From Prorocentrum cordatum (lineage: Eukaryota; Sar; Dinophyceae; Prorocentrales; Prorocentraceae): a DNA stretch of 64,000 bases. Each line of letters begins with the position of its first letter. Position 1 is the stretch's first letter. The stretch is taken from the NCBI GenBank assembly GCA_963575745.1, contig CAUYUJ010001703.1, positions 180,001 through 244,000 on the forward strand, in the 5' to 3' direction. Under the pieces are notes generated by a model that was given only the letters and a program-made list of their open reading frames with translations, ran no database searches and was not told the origin of the DNA. The translations under genes were made by a program, and so were the position numbers. This document shows positions 30,007 to 40,084 of this stretch, in pieces.

Positions 30007-31092
30007 ATGCCTGGTGGTGCGCGGTCGGCCCTCCTCGGAACGGACGCCCCGCGCCTCGTTGGAGGGGCTCTCGCAGTCGGCGACGCCGCCCCCCTGGTGG
30101 AGGCGGCGGCGCGGGCTGCGGCCAAGGCGGGCGATCCGCGGCGTTCTGTCGAGGCCGTGGCGCGATCGGCGGTGTCCGCCGCGGCGTCGACGCCCTCTGC
30201 GCCCGCGGCGGCTGTTTGTGCTGTGGGGCCTCGAGGCGATCGTGGACGAGCTGCCGGCGTTGCTGGCGCCGCTGGTGCGGCGAAAGCGGCGCGGCGGAAG
30301 CGCCGCCGCCAGCGCCTGGCGGCGGCGCGCAGGGCCGCGGGCGGGGCGCCTGGAGCTGCGGGCGGGGCCGTCGGGCCCGGGCGCGCTACGGAGGGCGCCG
30401 CCTCGATGCTCCACGACGACTACGACGACGACTCGATGGGCGACGCGTGGGCCGACGGTGGTCGGCCCGCGGTGGCGCGGCCTGGCGGGGCGGCGGCGGC
30501 TGGCGCTGCTGGCGCAGCTCCTGGCGGCGCTGCGGGCGGCTCGGCGGCCGTTCGCAAGGAGTCCATGGGCGTCGCGATGGCTGGCGCTGCCGCGCCGCGC
30601 AGGCGCGGGTCGCGGGGGCTTCGGCGGGCCCAGGAGGCCCCGCATGCGCCGACGGCGGCGGCGGGGGCAGCGGGCGCGCGCTCTGGCCCGCCTGTCGCGG
30701 GCGCTGCGCCGGGTGCCGCGGCGGCGGCGGCCTCTCGAGGGCTGGGGGCTGAGGTTGCGGCTGCGCGGGAGGAAGCGTTCGCTGCGGCGGGCGGCGCCCT
30801 GCGGCGGGAGGCCGACTTCCAGCCCCAGGTGAGCGACGAGCTGCGGCGCATGCTGCAGTCCGTCGGCTGGCGCTCCGCCAGTGGCTCCCGAGGGAGTGGC
30901 TTCGATGGTCTGCCCTCTTTCGAAGGCGGCAGGGCCTGGTGGGCGCCCCGCGCGGGCGCCCCAGGTGACGCCGCGGGCCGCAGTGGAGCCTGCCGAGCAG
31001 GTGTCAGCCCCGGCCTCTTGCATGCGTTCACCCTGGCAGTACTGCGCCCCAGTTCGCTGTCAACCTTTGAGGCTTCGGCCCTTTGGCTTTAG
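30007..31092 (+). CDS. Retroposed GC-rich ORF, unknown function
   Basis: A 361-codon ORF, ATG at 30007 and TAG at 31090-31092, seven bases after the spliced-leader relicts. Alanine-, glycine- and arginine-rich. The N-terminus looks ordered and helical (RSALLGTDAPRLVGGALAVG, then EAAARAAAKAGDPRRSVEAV). A basic patch is AARRKRRRQRLAAARR, an acidic patch SMLHDDYDDDSMGDAWADGG. The C-terminal third includes ALRREADFQPQVSDELRRML. The basic/acidic layout could suit an RNA-binding or gag-like protein, but the function is not recognised. GC content jumps sharply above the flanking copia sequence, and no intron-like interruption is seen. A short 3' tail follows to about 31160, ending near CTAAAAAC. Because the opposite strand is also open and the composition is biased, coding status is likely but not certain. 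Confidence 0.55.
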   Translation: MPGGARSALLGTDAPRLVGGALAVGDAAPLVEAAARAAAKAGDPRRSVEAVARSAVSAAASTPSAPAAAVCAVGPRGDRGRAAGVAGAAGAAKAARRKRRRQRLAAARRAAGGAPGAAGGAVGPGRATEGAASMLHDDYDDDSMGDAWADGGRPAVARPGGAAAAGAAGAAPGGAAGGSAAVRKESMGVAMAGAAAPRRRGSRGLRRAQEAPHAPTAAAGAAGARSGPPVAGAAPGAAAAAASRGLGAEVAAAREEAFAAAGGALRREADFQPQVSDELRRMLQSVGWRSASGSRGSGFDGLPSFEGGRAWWAPRAGAPGDAAGRSGACRAGVSPGLLHAFTLAVLRPSSLSTFEASALWL

Positions 31093-31160
31093 GTTGATTC
31101 GTCATTGCGCGCCCCGCTCTGACTCGACGCACCGTCGGCGCCTTCGCCCGCGGCCGTCGA
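31093..31160 (+). other. Putative 3' tail of the retroposed transcript
   Basis: GC-rich tail after the ORF. The GACTAAAAAC at about 31160 may be a worn poly(A) trace. Copia-like coding sequence on the minus strand resumes just beyond. Confidence 0.35.
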
Positions 31161-31800
31161 CTAAAAACTACATATCGCACCTTGAAACACATGTGTCAAA
31201 CCGTGCCTTGAGTTCAGAACATGGGGCCGTTCATACCTTAACGGGATTCGCCTGAATGTCGGCCTTCGCGAGGAGGTCGCCCTCCTCGACGACCGCGGCT
31301 CGTTGCGCGGCGACGGTGACATGCACTCGCATGGTGGTCACGCTGCCGATGTTATGCCGTTGTTCGGATAGGACTACCTCTGGCATATTAAAGCAGAATG
31401 CTTTAGATTGACCATTTTCGTCCGAGTCCAATCCGTAACCATGGTCTTCGTCCGTGGAACATACTGGGACATGATATGTCTCCTCGATGTCGGAGTCGCG
31501 TGGATGACCCCATGTAGGCGTCCATCCTCCTGTCGTGGTTCGGCTTCTGGGGCTCCGGTCGGCATGTCCGCCAGCCCCTCAAACTTTGTCACATCTTGGT
31601 CGAAGCCAGCTTGCGGTTGAGTGGACTTTAGGCACTGGATGGTACTCGACTGTGCTGATCCAGTTATATCATGTATATTCAGGGCGTTGCTTTCTGTTTC
31701 ATAGTCGTGAAAGCCTGGATTCACGTCGTTGTCATAGAGTACCAATGTGCAGCTGTCAGCATGCGCCACCAGAGGTAGCTCGTAAATACACCTAGTAAAC
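31161..31800 (-). pseudogene. Copia pol linker between integrase and RT
   Basis: A minus-strand open stretch (from 31769) contains DNDVNPGFHDYETESNALNI and TKFEGLADMPTGAPEAEPRQ. A second frame carries HNIGSVTTMRVHVTVAAQRA, EEGDLLAKADIQANPVKV and, past a stop at about 31232, more linker-like sequence up to the insertion point. This matches the position of the copia integrase-RT linker. Specific motifs are few. Confidence 0.55.
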
Positions 31801-31955
31801 TAACCAGAACTACATTCTCGATGCGTAGGAAGTTCCTGATCAGGAATTTTTAGAGCTGAGTGTACTTTGGGAGATAGTCGGCTCGCACTTGTCATCTGAC
31901 GCGTTCCAATGTTGGCCGGGACGTAGCCAAACGTCGTAGCAGGTCCCCCCGCAGG
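31801..31955. other. Short non-open part of the copia pol
   Basis: No open protein-like frame. Presumably decayed integrase-linker sequence. Confidence 0.35.
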
Positions 31956-33005
31956 TCAACTGGCAACACATGTCAACACTGGCCGCAACGCAGTGTTGTC
32001 AGAGCCAATCTCTCGGGCTACCAGAGCTTCGATGCATCGCGAATGTCGCGCGTCGCCGTGTAGGACTTGTACACCGAGGCTTCCCACTCGGATGATGGCT
32101 TGACCCCTGTCGGGTTCGTTCCACGCGACCGGGAAAGGGCCATTCCAGCCTCCCAAGTCGCCCTTCGTTTCTGTGGGGCGATGGGGGTCGACCAAATCTC
32201 CTTCATCGTAGTGAGGTTGACCAGTAAAGGTTGTGTTAATACGTAATGCACGATTGGTTTTGGCTACTGCAGTAGCTTGTGTGATAGCTTCAATGCATGC
32301 CCGGCGCGTCGCCCGTTCTCGAGGGTGATCGGGCGTCTCTGTCGGCTGACCGTGGCCCAGAACAGGTAAGTCAGGAAGCATTGCTGGTTGCCGTCGAACA
32401 AGAGCGCTGCATGGAGACAATTCATCATAGAAGGTGAACGCACTGGCGGCAAACAGGGCTTCGTGCAGTAGTCGTGTGAATTAAAATGGTATGTCGGATC
32501 TTTTGACTTCAGTTTCCACGACGTGAAGCAGATGGCGTAATCTGCCATGTCTGGCTTCAAGTGTCGTAGCACGTTGTCCACGCGCGCGCGTCCTCAGCTC
32601 AGTACCTTTTGCATTGGGGACCGCCTTTGCAGTGTCGTCATTCAGGGCGCCCCCCCCATCGGAGTAGAGTAGCCTGGCAGGTCCGAACGGCACACAGCAC
32701 AGATGATCCGCATCTAAGAGACTGGTCATTGTAGCATACCGAATGCAGCGATCAATGATGAAATAGGTCGTGTTCCTGTTGGGAGATCATCAAATCGCAT
32801 TCGGCTTCTTCGTTGAACTTGCCAGGTAGCGCAGTAGATGGCATAACGGTATGCCCGGGCTTGTCCTGAGCCCTGCGCTCCCGACATGTGTCGCAGGCGC
32901 CTTTGATCCGGTTAAGCCCGACGCTGTCCAGACCATCTTCGGTTAAGATGGGTCTCATCTTGGGCTCTTCAGCATGGAACCATCAACTGTAGTTTCCGAA
33001 ACTCG
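31956..33005 (-). pseudogene. Copia integrase with GAG-pre-integrase zinc site
   Basis: Pieces in order along the minus strand: HAEEPKMRPIL and IKGACDTCRERRAQDKPGHT form the second half of an HHCC zinc site. FNEEAECDLMISQQEHDLFH provides the likely first catalytic Asp. PARLLYSDGGGALNDDTAKA provides the second Asp, TTLEARHGRLRHLLHVVE the catalytic Glu. A C-terminal section (FTGQPHYDEGDLVDPHRP, GGWNGPFPVAWNEPDRGQ) resembles the post-catalytic DNA-binding part. The pieces lie in at least three frames (32752-32958, 32481-32729, 32264-32581, 31956-32420), so several indels have broken the gene. Confidence 0.75.
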
Positions 33006-33439
33006 CGCGTTACCACGCTTGGGTCAAGGCTTCGTGAGTTGTGCAATCTGACTTGGACATCGAACTGCGACCAGTCTGGGGGTCGTGGGCGTGCAACAGG
33101 GTTACCCGCATGTGGTGGCGGAGGTGGATCTCCCCCCTGCTGTGGGCCACGTCTAGCTCTGATCTGCGGCAGTCGTCTGCGATCGCCCGAGCGACCAGCT
33201 CCACTCGAGGCAGGTTGCCCCGCAGCAGGTTCAGCAGCATGTCTGCGCACTGTAATGTCATGGCTGCTGGCGACAGCTGCGGGGCCAGCCCTGGAGCCAG
33301 GTCGTGGCGCTCGAAGCCGCGCAAGTGGCGGTGCGGCCTGCGCCTCGGGCGGTGGCGCTGCCGTTTCGGCAGGGGCCGGAGGCCTCTGTCTGGGGCTGTC
33401 GGGCAACTTCCACGGTTTGTCAAACTTACAATTGCCAGG
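33006..33439 (-). pseudogene. Copia spacer between zinc site and integrase, proline-rich
   Basis: Open minus-strand frame rich in Pro, Ala and Arg (QRPPAPAETAAPPPEAQAAP), ending in a more ordered FDVQVRLHNSRSLDPSVVTR, which leads toward the integrase zinc site. A disordered linker, or decayed protease region, is possible. No D(T/S)G protease motif was found. Confidence 0.45.
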
Positions 33440-33545
33440 TGTCCGTAGGTGACCAGGCATGTTCTGGCCGTAATGCTTCTTGCAGCTAGAGCATTCCCAA
33501 TGGTGATCCCCCTTGTCGCATCACCTACAACGTTTTAAATCTCTG
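33440..33545 (-). pseudogene. Zinc-binding segment of the copia gag/pol
   Basis: CDKGDHHWECSSCKKHYG follows a preceding LKRCR across an in-frame TGA (about 33512), giving C-x2-C and H/C-rich spacing of a nucleic-acid-binding zinc site. An upstream frame has GCPECADDVNMRHPH, so a paired Cys motif is split by a frameshift. Confidence 0.55.
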
Positions 33546-36106
33546 TCATGTGAGGGTGGCGCATGTTCACATCATCCGCGCATTCAGGACATCCTAGCCC
33601 CCCCGAAGTCCGTCGCGTGTTTGACCCGTCGGGTATTCGAAGGATAGTTAGGTCACCCAAGTCATATCTCCGTGCGTTGGCAACGAGAACGGAGGAATAA
33701 TAAGGGTTACCAGAGAAAGGACCACGGTTCAACAGGAATTGATCGACAACGAGAGACTGCATATGGACTGCGTCGACAAAAAGAGACTGCATCTTCGAAG
33801 TCCATTGTGCAGCCAGGGATCATTCATCATTGCGCACCGAGGCACCTCGATGATGGCCAGCACACCGCTTCCGTTCAACATGTGGAAGTAAGAGGCGGTG
33901 ATTCGCCATTATCTCGATAGGTTTCCGAATCAATATTCCATGGGAGTCACGTGGACCAGTGGTGCTTGGATCTATATGCTCCGCAAGTGCCCTTGCAATT
34001 GGCCAATGTTGTCCATGGTGGTATTTGGCCCACCCGAATACCCACCGGTTGTCCTCGCTGATAAAACCGTCGAAGGTCATGTTGACGCACAGCAGCTCCC
34101 CCACAAAACTTGATATGCGGAAGGTCTGATTGATGGTGTTCATGCCGCGTGTCATGGTTGCCTTGGGCATTGAAGTAAGAAGGTAGTCTGGTCGTTCTGC
34201 AATGAGGTTGCAATATGAAAATGGACGGAACACACGTCCAAAGCATCCTGGACGGCTGTTACTAAGGACAACATATGAACGTTTGTCTAGGTTTCCTCCT
34301 GATGAAAAACATCGGCTGAAAGCGAACTGCATATTCCCCCGCTTCCTCCACGCAGTTCCAACGTATCCACCTTAGCGCGTCGTCCGTGACAGAGTCGGGA
34401 TTGCGGAGAACACGTCGGCGCGTGCATCCGCAGGTGCCCCGCGGGTAACGCGATGAAGGTTTCTTCCTCGTCATTGCTCTCAGTGTCGAGGTCAAGGGGG
34501 GCGTCGGCGTGGCAAGCACCGCATCCGAGACCTTCTAGGTCGTCGCCGCAGTCATCTTTGCCGTCTTCGGCCACTTTGGGCATATTGCGTGGACGGATGC
34601 CCGCTTCTTTGTCGGCCTGTTGCTTGTCCTTTTGTTTGATCCAGCCATCAGCCATCTGTCGGCGACGCTGTCTGTTGTCCTGCGTCGGGCGAACAGAACG
34701 TCGGAAATCCAAGAATAGGGGGGGGGGGGGGGGGGGGAACGCGGCCGCCTTCAATCGAGGGGGGGGGAAGACGACCGTCATCGACGAACGCAACCCGCCT
34801 TGGGCGCGGTCGCTGGTCCTCCTGTCCGATAAGGGCAGGCGACAGCGGTTCCCAATGCAATCGAATGCGAATATGTGTCGCACCATTCGGTAAAGGCGCA
34901 TCGCACTTGCACCCGATAGGTTGGCCCTGAATCTCGGCATCTCGCATAACAATATTGTCGCCAAGATTCATCGTCACCCTTCTCGCGACATGGTCCCGGT
35001 CAGGGCCTCTCTTAAGAGACTGAACGTAGGTTCGAGTTCCTTTATCCACTCTCGCGCGGATTCTAATGCGTGCAGCACTTTTATGATTTCTCTCTGTTTC
35101 GCGCAAATCTATTCGGTCAAGTCTCGCAGTCATGATAGCAAGTGTTCTGTTGCATCATTCTGCCTTCTGGGCGCCTTGGTCATGCCAATCCAATTCATGC
35201 TCAGCAGGTCGCGCGGGCCCCCCTGCAGATTGGCGCGTGCATCTTCGCAAATTAGTTGGGATGCGCGCTTGCGTGGTCGCCACCTGCAAATAGGATCCGC
35301 TCGGCAATTTACTTGAGCGGTCAAAGTTCAGACCGGAGTGACAACATCGCACGCGCGTGACCTGCAAGCCTAAATCTTCAAAAGCATCTCGCATGGGATC
35401 CTGCTTCCAGAAGTACCTGGGGGCCCCACAAGTACTATCGGCATGCGCAAAGCCCGAGCTTTAATCATCAAATTGTGGATACGTTGGCAATGTGGTCCTG
35501 TCCGCTTTCCAGGCAACCGAACATGCCAGTCAGCGGGAGCTGCCACCCACAGTCGTTGGTAATCCCCCGAGGGTAATCCACCCAAATACTGTACCTGTAG
35601 CGGTCATGACCCCTTCGCGTGCGATGCGGTCACACATGTATCCACGAGCTCGGATTTCAGCGCAAGCTGTTCGTATGTCTTCGATAACGAGTGCACGAGA
35701 ATGGAAATGCTGTGATGCACGTTCATTTGCTGCGGCAGCCACGCAGCCGGGTCCAAACAACCGCTTGGAGTTAGATGGGGATTTTCAAGCCTGCCGGTTC
35801 AGCCTCGTAGCAGGCTATCTCGAAGCATGCCAATGTCTGGTCGATCCGTTCTCCCGCATGGACTCGGAAGTCGATGAGAGCCGCTCCTGAATTAAATTGG
35901 CGTTCCTCCTCTATGCTCTCAAACTTCGTGCTAAGGAGAAAGATGATGTAGGTGACACCATCGGTATGACGGCCGCCAATGTTGACGCCAAAATTAATAA
36001 TTGCTGGGGGGATCTCATGGCTATGGTCCGTGCGAGGCCTCCCAGACCACACTACAGCGCTGCAGTCTGTTGGGAGGGCATTATAAGTCATAGCGCCTGT
36101 GGCCAC
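33546..36106 (-). pseudogene. Copia gag-like region
   Basis: A mosaic of minus-strand protein-like frames in gag position. 35771-36106 has DCSAVVWSGRPRTDHSHEIP, then IINFGVNIGGRHTDG and ALIDFRVHAGERIDQTLACF. 35155-35760 has IRARGYMCDRIAREG, TATGTVFGWITLGGLP, IVLVGPPG and SGLNFDRSSKLPSGSYLQVA. 34287-34650 has NMPKVAEDGKDDCGDDLEG with CGACHADAPLDLDTES. 33820-34332 is weaker. Frames change repeatedly and a 20-base G-run sits at 34718-34737. No named domain is certain. The assignment rests on order relative to integrase. Confidence 0.55.
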
Positions 36107-36630
36107 GTTGATCTAGGCATGTACCTCTCGAACAAATTCACGGAAAGGTGCTCGACCGACCGGGTTCCAGTTGGGGCCGGTTGTTCTTGTGTCGTCTCCG
36201 CCACGCATGTGTCCCACAGCACGCCCGATGGCAACCCGCATGAGCCCAAATATAATAAGACCAAGCCAATGGCTCCGTAGGTAGTGGTCGGATGTCTGTG
36301 GCTGAGGTTTGTGGTATTTTGCTGTAAGCCTGCGTGGGGTTGGAGGCGGCACAAAATCATATCGCATGTTGCCATGCATGGTATCCTCGAACAAGTTTCC
36401 AATTGGAGGTGGGTGGACTTCCGGAGTGTAGTAGCGCAGGGACGTAGGACTAAAGTAAGAAGCCTCCGCGAGAGCATAGGTAGCACTGCAAGTGTCCTTG
36501 CGGTTGTGCGTGGTTAGGTACACTCCTCCGCGCAGACCCACTGCACCCGGATGTTCCACCATGTCAGTCGTCCACCAATTCGTGCCGTGGATGGTGAGGA
36601 GTAGAGCAAGAGCTGACCACCATGGGGCCA
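36107..36630 (-). other. Copia 5' leader
   Basis: Between the primer binding site and the gag-like frames. One minus-strand frame stays open (36113-36856) but crosses the LTR and looks non-coding in its first part. Confidence 0.4.
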
Positions 36631-36642
36631 GCTCCGCTACCA
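36631..36642 (-). promoter_or_regulatory. Primer binding site, initiator-tRNA(Met) type
   Basis: On the coding strand TGGTAGCGGAGC starts directly next to the 5' LTR. It closely resembles the complement of the eukaryotic initiator methionine tRNA 3' end (TGGTAGCAGAG/TGGTATCAGAGC types) used by copia elements. Its position fits exactly. Confidence 0.75.
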
Positions 36643-36789
36643 AGTTTGAAAGGGGCCGGGAGGCCCGACCAGAAACTTCGCCATAGGCGCAGCGCAGCTC
36701 CAGCTCTGTTGTATCGTAGCAACGATAATCCCAGGCGGGGGAGGTCGTCGCGGGAGCGACGGGCCATCTCAAGCGGAGGATGTTTTCGG
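36643..36789 (-). repeat. 5' LTR of the copia element
   Basis: Matches 28049-28169 apart from scattered changes and about 24 extra bases (CATAGGCGCAGCGCAGCTCC plus a few). The inner edge abuts the primer binding site. The outer edge is uncertain. Confidence 0.8.
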
Positions 36790-36889
36790 CCTCGATGGCA
36801 AGTAGTATGCCTCGCAATGAGGCGCAGCCATATGTTGCAGCTGGCCTCTTGAACACAAGCGGCCGCGGACAAACGCTTGCTATCTCTCG

Positions 36890-37400
36890 CCCTTGTCCCA
36901 GCTCACCTTAGAGTGGCCCACGAGTCCCCAAAGGGCCCAAGAGTGCTTCCAAAGAACAGCCGAGGAGAGGTCCAAACAAAAATTGTGCATTCCTTTTGTG
37001 AAACGTGCATTTTGTGCGTGCTCGCCTTTTTCGTTTTGGCCGCGTCCAAGACGGCCAAAAAAGCCCCCAAGACCGTGCTAAGACGAACCATGAGGCCCCC
37101 AAGAGAGCCCCAAGACGGCCCAAGATGACGGCCCCAGGGGGCCCCCAAGACGGCCCATGAGAGGCCCTCTTGGGCCCCAAGAGGGGCCCAAGAGGGCAAA
37201 TACTGACTGTCAAATCGAACCTTTCCTCCCAAGATGACTCCAAGCCCCCTAGAGGCCCCCGAGGTGCCCCTAAGAGGCGCCAAGACGCCTTCAAGAAGCC
37301 CCCAGGAGGCCCCCAAAAGGCCCTCGAGAAGCTCAAAAAGCTCCCCAGGTGCTACAATGAGCCCTCCGAGATGCCCCTGAGAAACATCCCGAGGGCCTTT
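36890..37400. repeat. CCAAGA repeat fragment
   Basis: CCCAAGAGGGCC and CCAAGACGGCCC words on both sides of an AT-richer core with TTTTGTGCGTGCTCGCC (about 37009), the same architecture as 10986-12053. Confidence 0.75.
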
Positions 37401-38177
37401 TCGTATGCATCCACGAGCCTTTTGACCCACTTCACTCCTTCCACGAACGCTGCAAACTCTCACTGCATCGTCACACTCCGTGCACGCCCCCAGTGGCCGT
37501 CACGAGACCCCGACAACGCCCCGAAACGGTTCTCAGAACGCTTCACGATTGCCTCTCACAGCCTTCCCTGAGCCTTGCCCACAGACTCCGACGCTGAGGC
37601 CGTGTACCCACATTTGCAAGGGGCCAGACCGCGCGCGACATGATCGGCCCCAACGTCCAACCTTCCCCATTGGTCTCTATCTCCTAGAGCCCCGAATCCT
37701 GCTCGAACAACGGGCGAAGAACTTGGCAGCGTGTCTTCCAGGCAACAACCCCTCCCGACATCGACCGCCCAACTCCGAAGGCCCCAAGAGACCCGGCAAG
37801 GCCCCAAGAGAATCGAGAAACCACACACTGTATTCAGGCACCAATGCTCAAGATGACTTCCGCAATGCTGCATTACTCTTTGTCTTCCCCTGGGGGTCGG
37901 CGGATTGGCGCAAGCCACTTGAATAACAATGGGGCACCTGCTAGCAGTACAGCTTATTGGTTTGTCTGCTCACTGATCAGCGGGAACATGGCCGCGAGAA
38001 CACGTACGAACTACATGTGCCCCCATCGACGAAAGTCTTCCATGATGGAGAACCCCGGCACAAAGAATACAAGGGCACCCCTCAAAAAGCCAGGGCGGCC
38101 GTGCACTGATAACCATTGCAACTGTACACCCAATTCCCTCGACGAGCTCCGCCACCGATATCGCAACTCCCGGGACC
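37401..38177. other. No recognised feature
   Basis: No gene supported. ATGATCGGCCCCAACGTCCA at 37639 resembles the two-copy unit at 54700-54770. Confidence 0.35.
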
Positions 38178-38242
38178 TCTCCTGGGGTGCGTTCTGACCA
38201 GAACTGCGATGCGAATCCAGCCGTGGCGACCTGTACGTACCT
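38178..38242. repeat. CCAGCCGTGGCGAC dispersed repeat fragment
   Basis: GGGGTGCGTTCTGACCAGAA, then TGCGATGCGAATCCAGCCGT, shared with 53494-53548 and 42265-42320. Confidence 0.55.
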
Positions 38243-38363
38243 CCTCTGAGGGCTGCCGTCAACCCTTCTGTCCGCTCTTCTTACCCCGAGTTCTCCGACG
38301 AGCTCCTCGGCCGATCACGAGACGCGGTGCAAATACCGAGCCGCTCCGACGCCTGTGCGCTGC

Positions 38364-38462
38364 CGAGGTAGAGCTCTCCCAGCCTCGCGGGGCCGCAGCC
38401 CGGCAAACGCGCAGCGGGCGACCGACCCCGTCATCTCCCGCGCGGGCGGTCTGGCCAGCCAT
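38364..38462. repeat. Dispersed repeat, inverted relative to 48482-48580
   Basis: CCCAGCCTCGCGGGGCCGCA, GCGCAGCGGGCGACCGACCC and CATCTCCCGCGCGGGCGG are reverse-complementary to 48482-48580. In both places the repeat sits directly beside a GGTCGCGACC foldback element. Confidence 0.75.
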
Positions 38463-38482
38463 GTAAACGAAGACAACTCGAT

Positions 38483-38608
38483 CATGGGATACCAGATGTT
38501 GTAGCGACCAAGTTTGAAGCACACCGGCCGCGACCGATACCTGCATGTGAAGAAAATTGGTAGCGACAGATGTCGTCGGTCACGACTGGAAATTTCCTGT
38601 ATCCCATG
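38483..38608. mobile_element. GGTCGCGACC foldback element, copy 2
   Basis: Perfect 10 bp terminal inverted repeats, CATGGGATAC (38483-38492) and GTATCCCATG (38599-38608). Interior has GCCGCGACCGATAC and GGTAGCGACAGATG words. No ORF. Confidence 0.75.
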
Positions 38609-38699
38609 GTCAGGGTCTCCTGCGCAGGGCGGGCCAGCCAGCCATATAAACAAGGGAAAGTAGCGAAGACCCCCTCTCGTCGTGAAGATTGAAGGGCAC

Positions 38700-39399
38700 G
38701 ACGTCTCGTTGGTGCTCTACCCCGTTGATTCGGCCTGCAGGTGCCTTCGGCAAGCTGCGGGCCCGTCAACAAAACTGCCCGGGGTGAAAACACAACTCTT
38801 TCTGGGGAAGGGGCTCAGACCTCTGCATGCACCGCCTGGCTTCGTGGCCTCGCGGGCTGGACTCCGCGGCCGCGCCCCTTGGATACGAGGCGGCCCAATG
38901 CTCATGCCGTGCGCGGAGCGCGTCCATGGTATCGCGTCTCCGTGGCGATCGTGCCTCGGTGTCGAGACCACGAGGGCATGGATATGGTCGGGAACGTTTG
39001 CTTAGCGTGCCGCGTCGGCGGCACGCTGTGCCACGCGAGTGGAAAAGGAGTGTCGCTCCGCTCCGCGGGGCGGGAGACTCGAAACGGCTCGGGTCGTTGA
39101 AGCCTGGGGATTGGGACATGGGTAGCGGAGAGCGTGTCGCGCTGAGGCGTGGTGGGCCAGAGCCGGCAGAGCGGCACGCGAAGCAAAAGCTCCCGACCAT
39201 GTGGCTACGTTGCAGCCGACCAGGGATAAAAGAAGAATCTTCAAAAACAGGAGACCCTCTGCCTGCCAAGCTGCAGAGCATTCGAGGATACCCCCTTCCC
39301 TAGGATGCGCAAGCACATGCAGAACACACGAAGAACCCTGGGGTGCCCTCCCCGAATCGTCCTCGATCTCATCCCTCCGTCCGACCGTACACGACTGTA
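38700..39399. other. No recognised gene
   Basis: Open frames on both strands from 38766 to 39450 lack protein-like conservation. Several imperfect palindromes are present. Nothing firm. Confidence 0.35.
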
Positions 39400-39561
39400 T
39401 GAAGGGGCCCTGGGACACACAAATAACTACACAAATAAAATAATTCCCCATATTTTCTTATATTTTCTGGGTTTTTGTGCTCCCCCCCACTTCCCATATT
39501 TTTCCCATACTTTCCTGGGGATCGTCGATGAATTGTGTATGTGTGTTTGTTTCCCTCCTGA
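39400..39561. mobile_element. ~162 bp AT-rich dispersed element, copy 3
   Basis: Same TGAAGGGG...CTCCTGA element as 5432-5594 and 8640-8803. Flanked by CTGTA at 39395-39399 and 39562-39566 (with GA before both, so the repeat could be read as GACTGTA). Confidence 0.88.
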
Positions 39562-39684
39562 CTGTAGCTATTGGTCAATGGGTCTTGCGCACGCGGTCGT
39601 GGTGACCTTGCGCGACGGTCCACGCGGGCCACCCGCGCGACAGGCCGCGCGGGGGAGCGTGCGCTTGTCGGCGCAACCGACTTC

Positions 39685-39935
39685 GTCGTCTTTACGTCGC
39701 TCACCCGGGCGGGTCTGTGGGTCGTGCTGCTTCCACACGTCAGCATCTCGCCATCTCTCGGGCGTCCATTCCTCCCGCATTCTTCGACTACGTGCGTTCA
39801 TGTTCTCGCAGGATGATCCAGGATGTTCCTCGATGATTACCGCCGGGAACAAACGCAAATGTCCGAGCGATGTCAAGTCGTTCACCTGGGCGGGTCTCTG
39901 GGTCGTGCCGCTTCCACACGCCAGCATCGTCCTGA
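39685..39935. repeat. Local two-copy repeat
   Basis: CACCCGGGCGGGTCTGTGGG (39702) and CACCTGGGCGGGTCTCTGGG (39883) are each followed by TCGTGCNGCTTCCACACG and CAGCAT. Confidence 0.7.
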
Positions 39936-40084
39936 ACGGGTATGTGGCGACGTGCTCGGCCTCGTGCCAAGCCTGGCTCCTCTTTTGGCGCACCCGCCGG
40001 CCATCGCATTGCCTTTAATTAACCATTTTACATAGTCAGAGGTGGTGGAAACTAAACTGCTGTAATATTGTAGACACAAGCCGT

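Larger units (their letters stand above)
28049..36789 (-). mobile_element. Copia-type LTR retrotransposon, decayed, with a nested insertion
   Basis: Coding strand is minus. Terminal repeats at 36643-36789 (5') and 28049-28169 (3') share a primer-binding-type site, gag-like ORF fragments, a zinc-binding segment, integrase, RT and RNase H in copia order (integrase before RT). Numerous stops and frameshifts make it non-autonomous. About 1.2 kb of foreign, very GC-rich sequence (about 29960-31160) interrupts pol between the integrase-RT linker and the RT. No convincing target-site duplication was found at the outer edges. Confidence 0.85.

Noticed and set aside
29353-31023. A single 556-codon minus-strand ORF
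   Set aside because: Only the part below about 29935 is copia RT. The upstream part is the antisense of the retroposed GC-rich ORF.
33820-34332. Separate host gene on the minus strand
   Set aside because: It lies between copia gag-like and zinc-binding parts in the same orientation and has no start context of its own, so it is treated as decayed copia.
34718-34737. 20-base G-run inside the copia gag region as a functional quadruplex
   Set aside because: A pure homopolymer in a decayed element may be mutation or a sequencing-length artefact. No supporting context.
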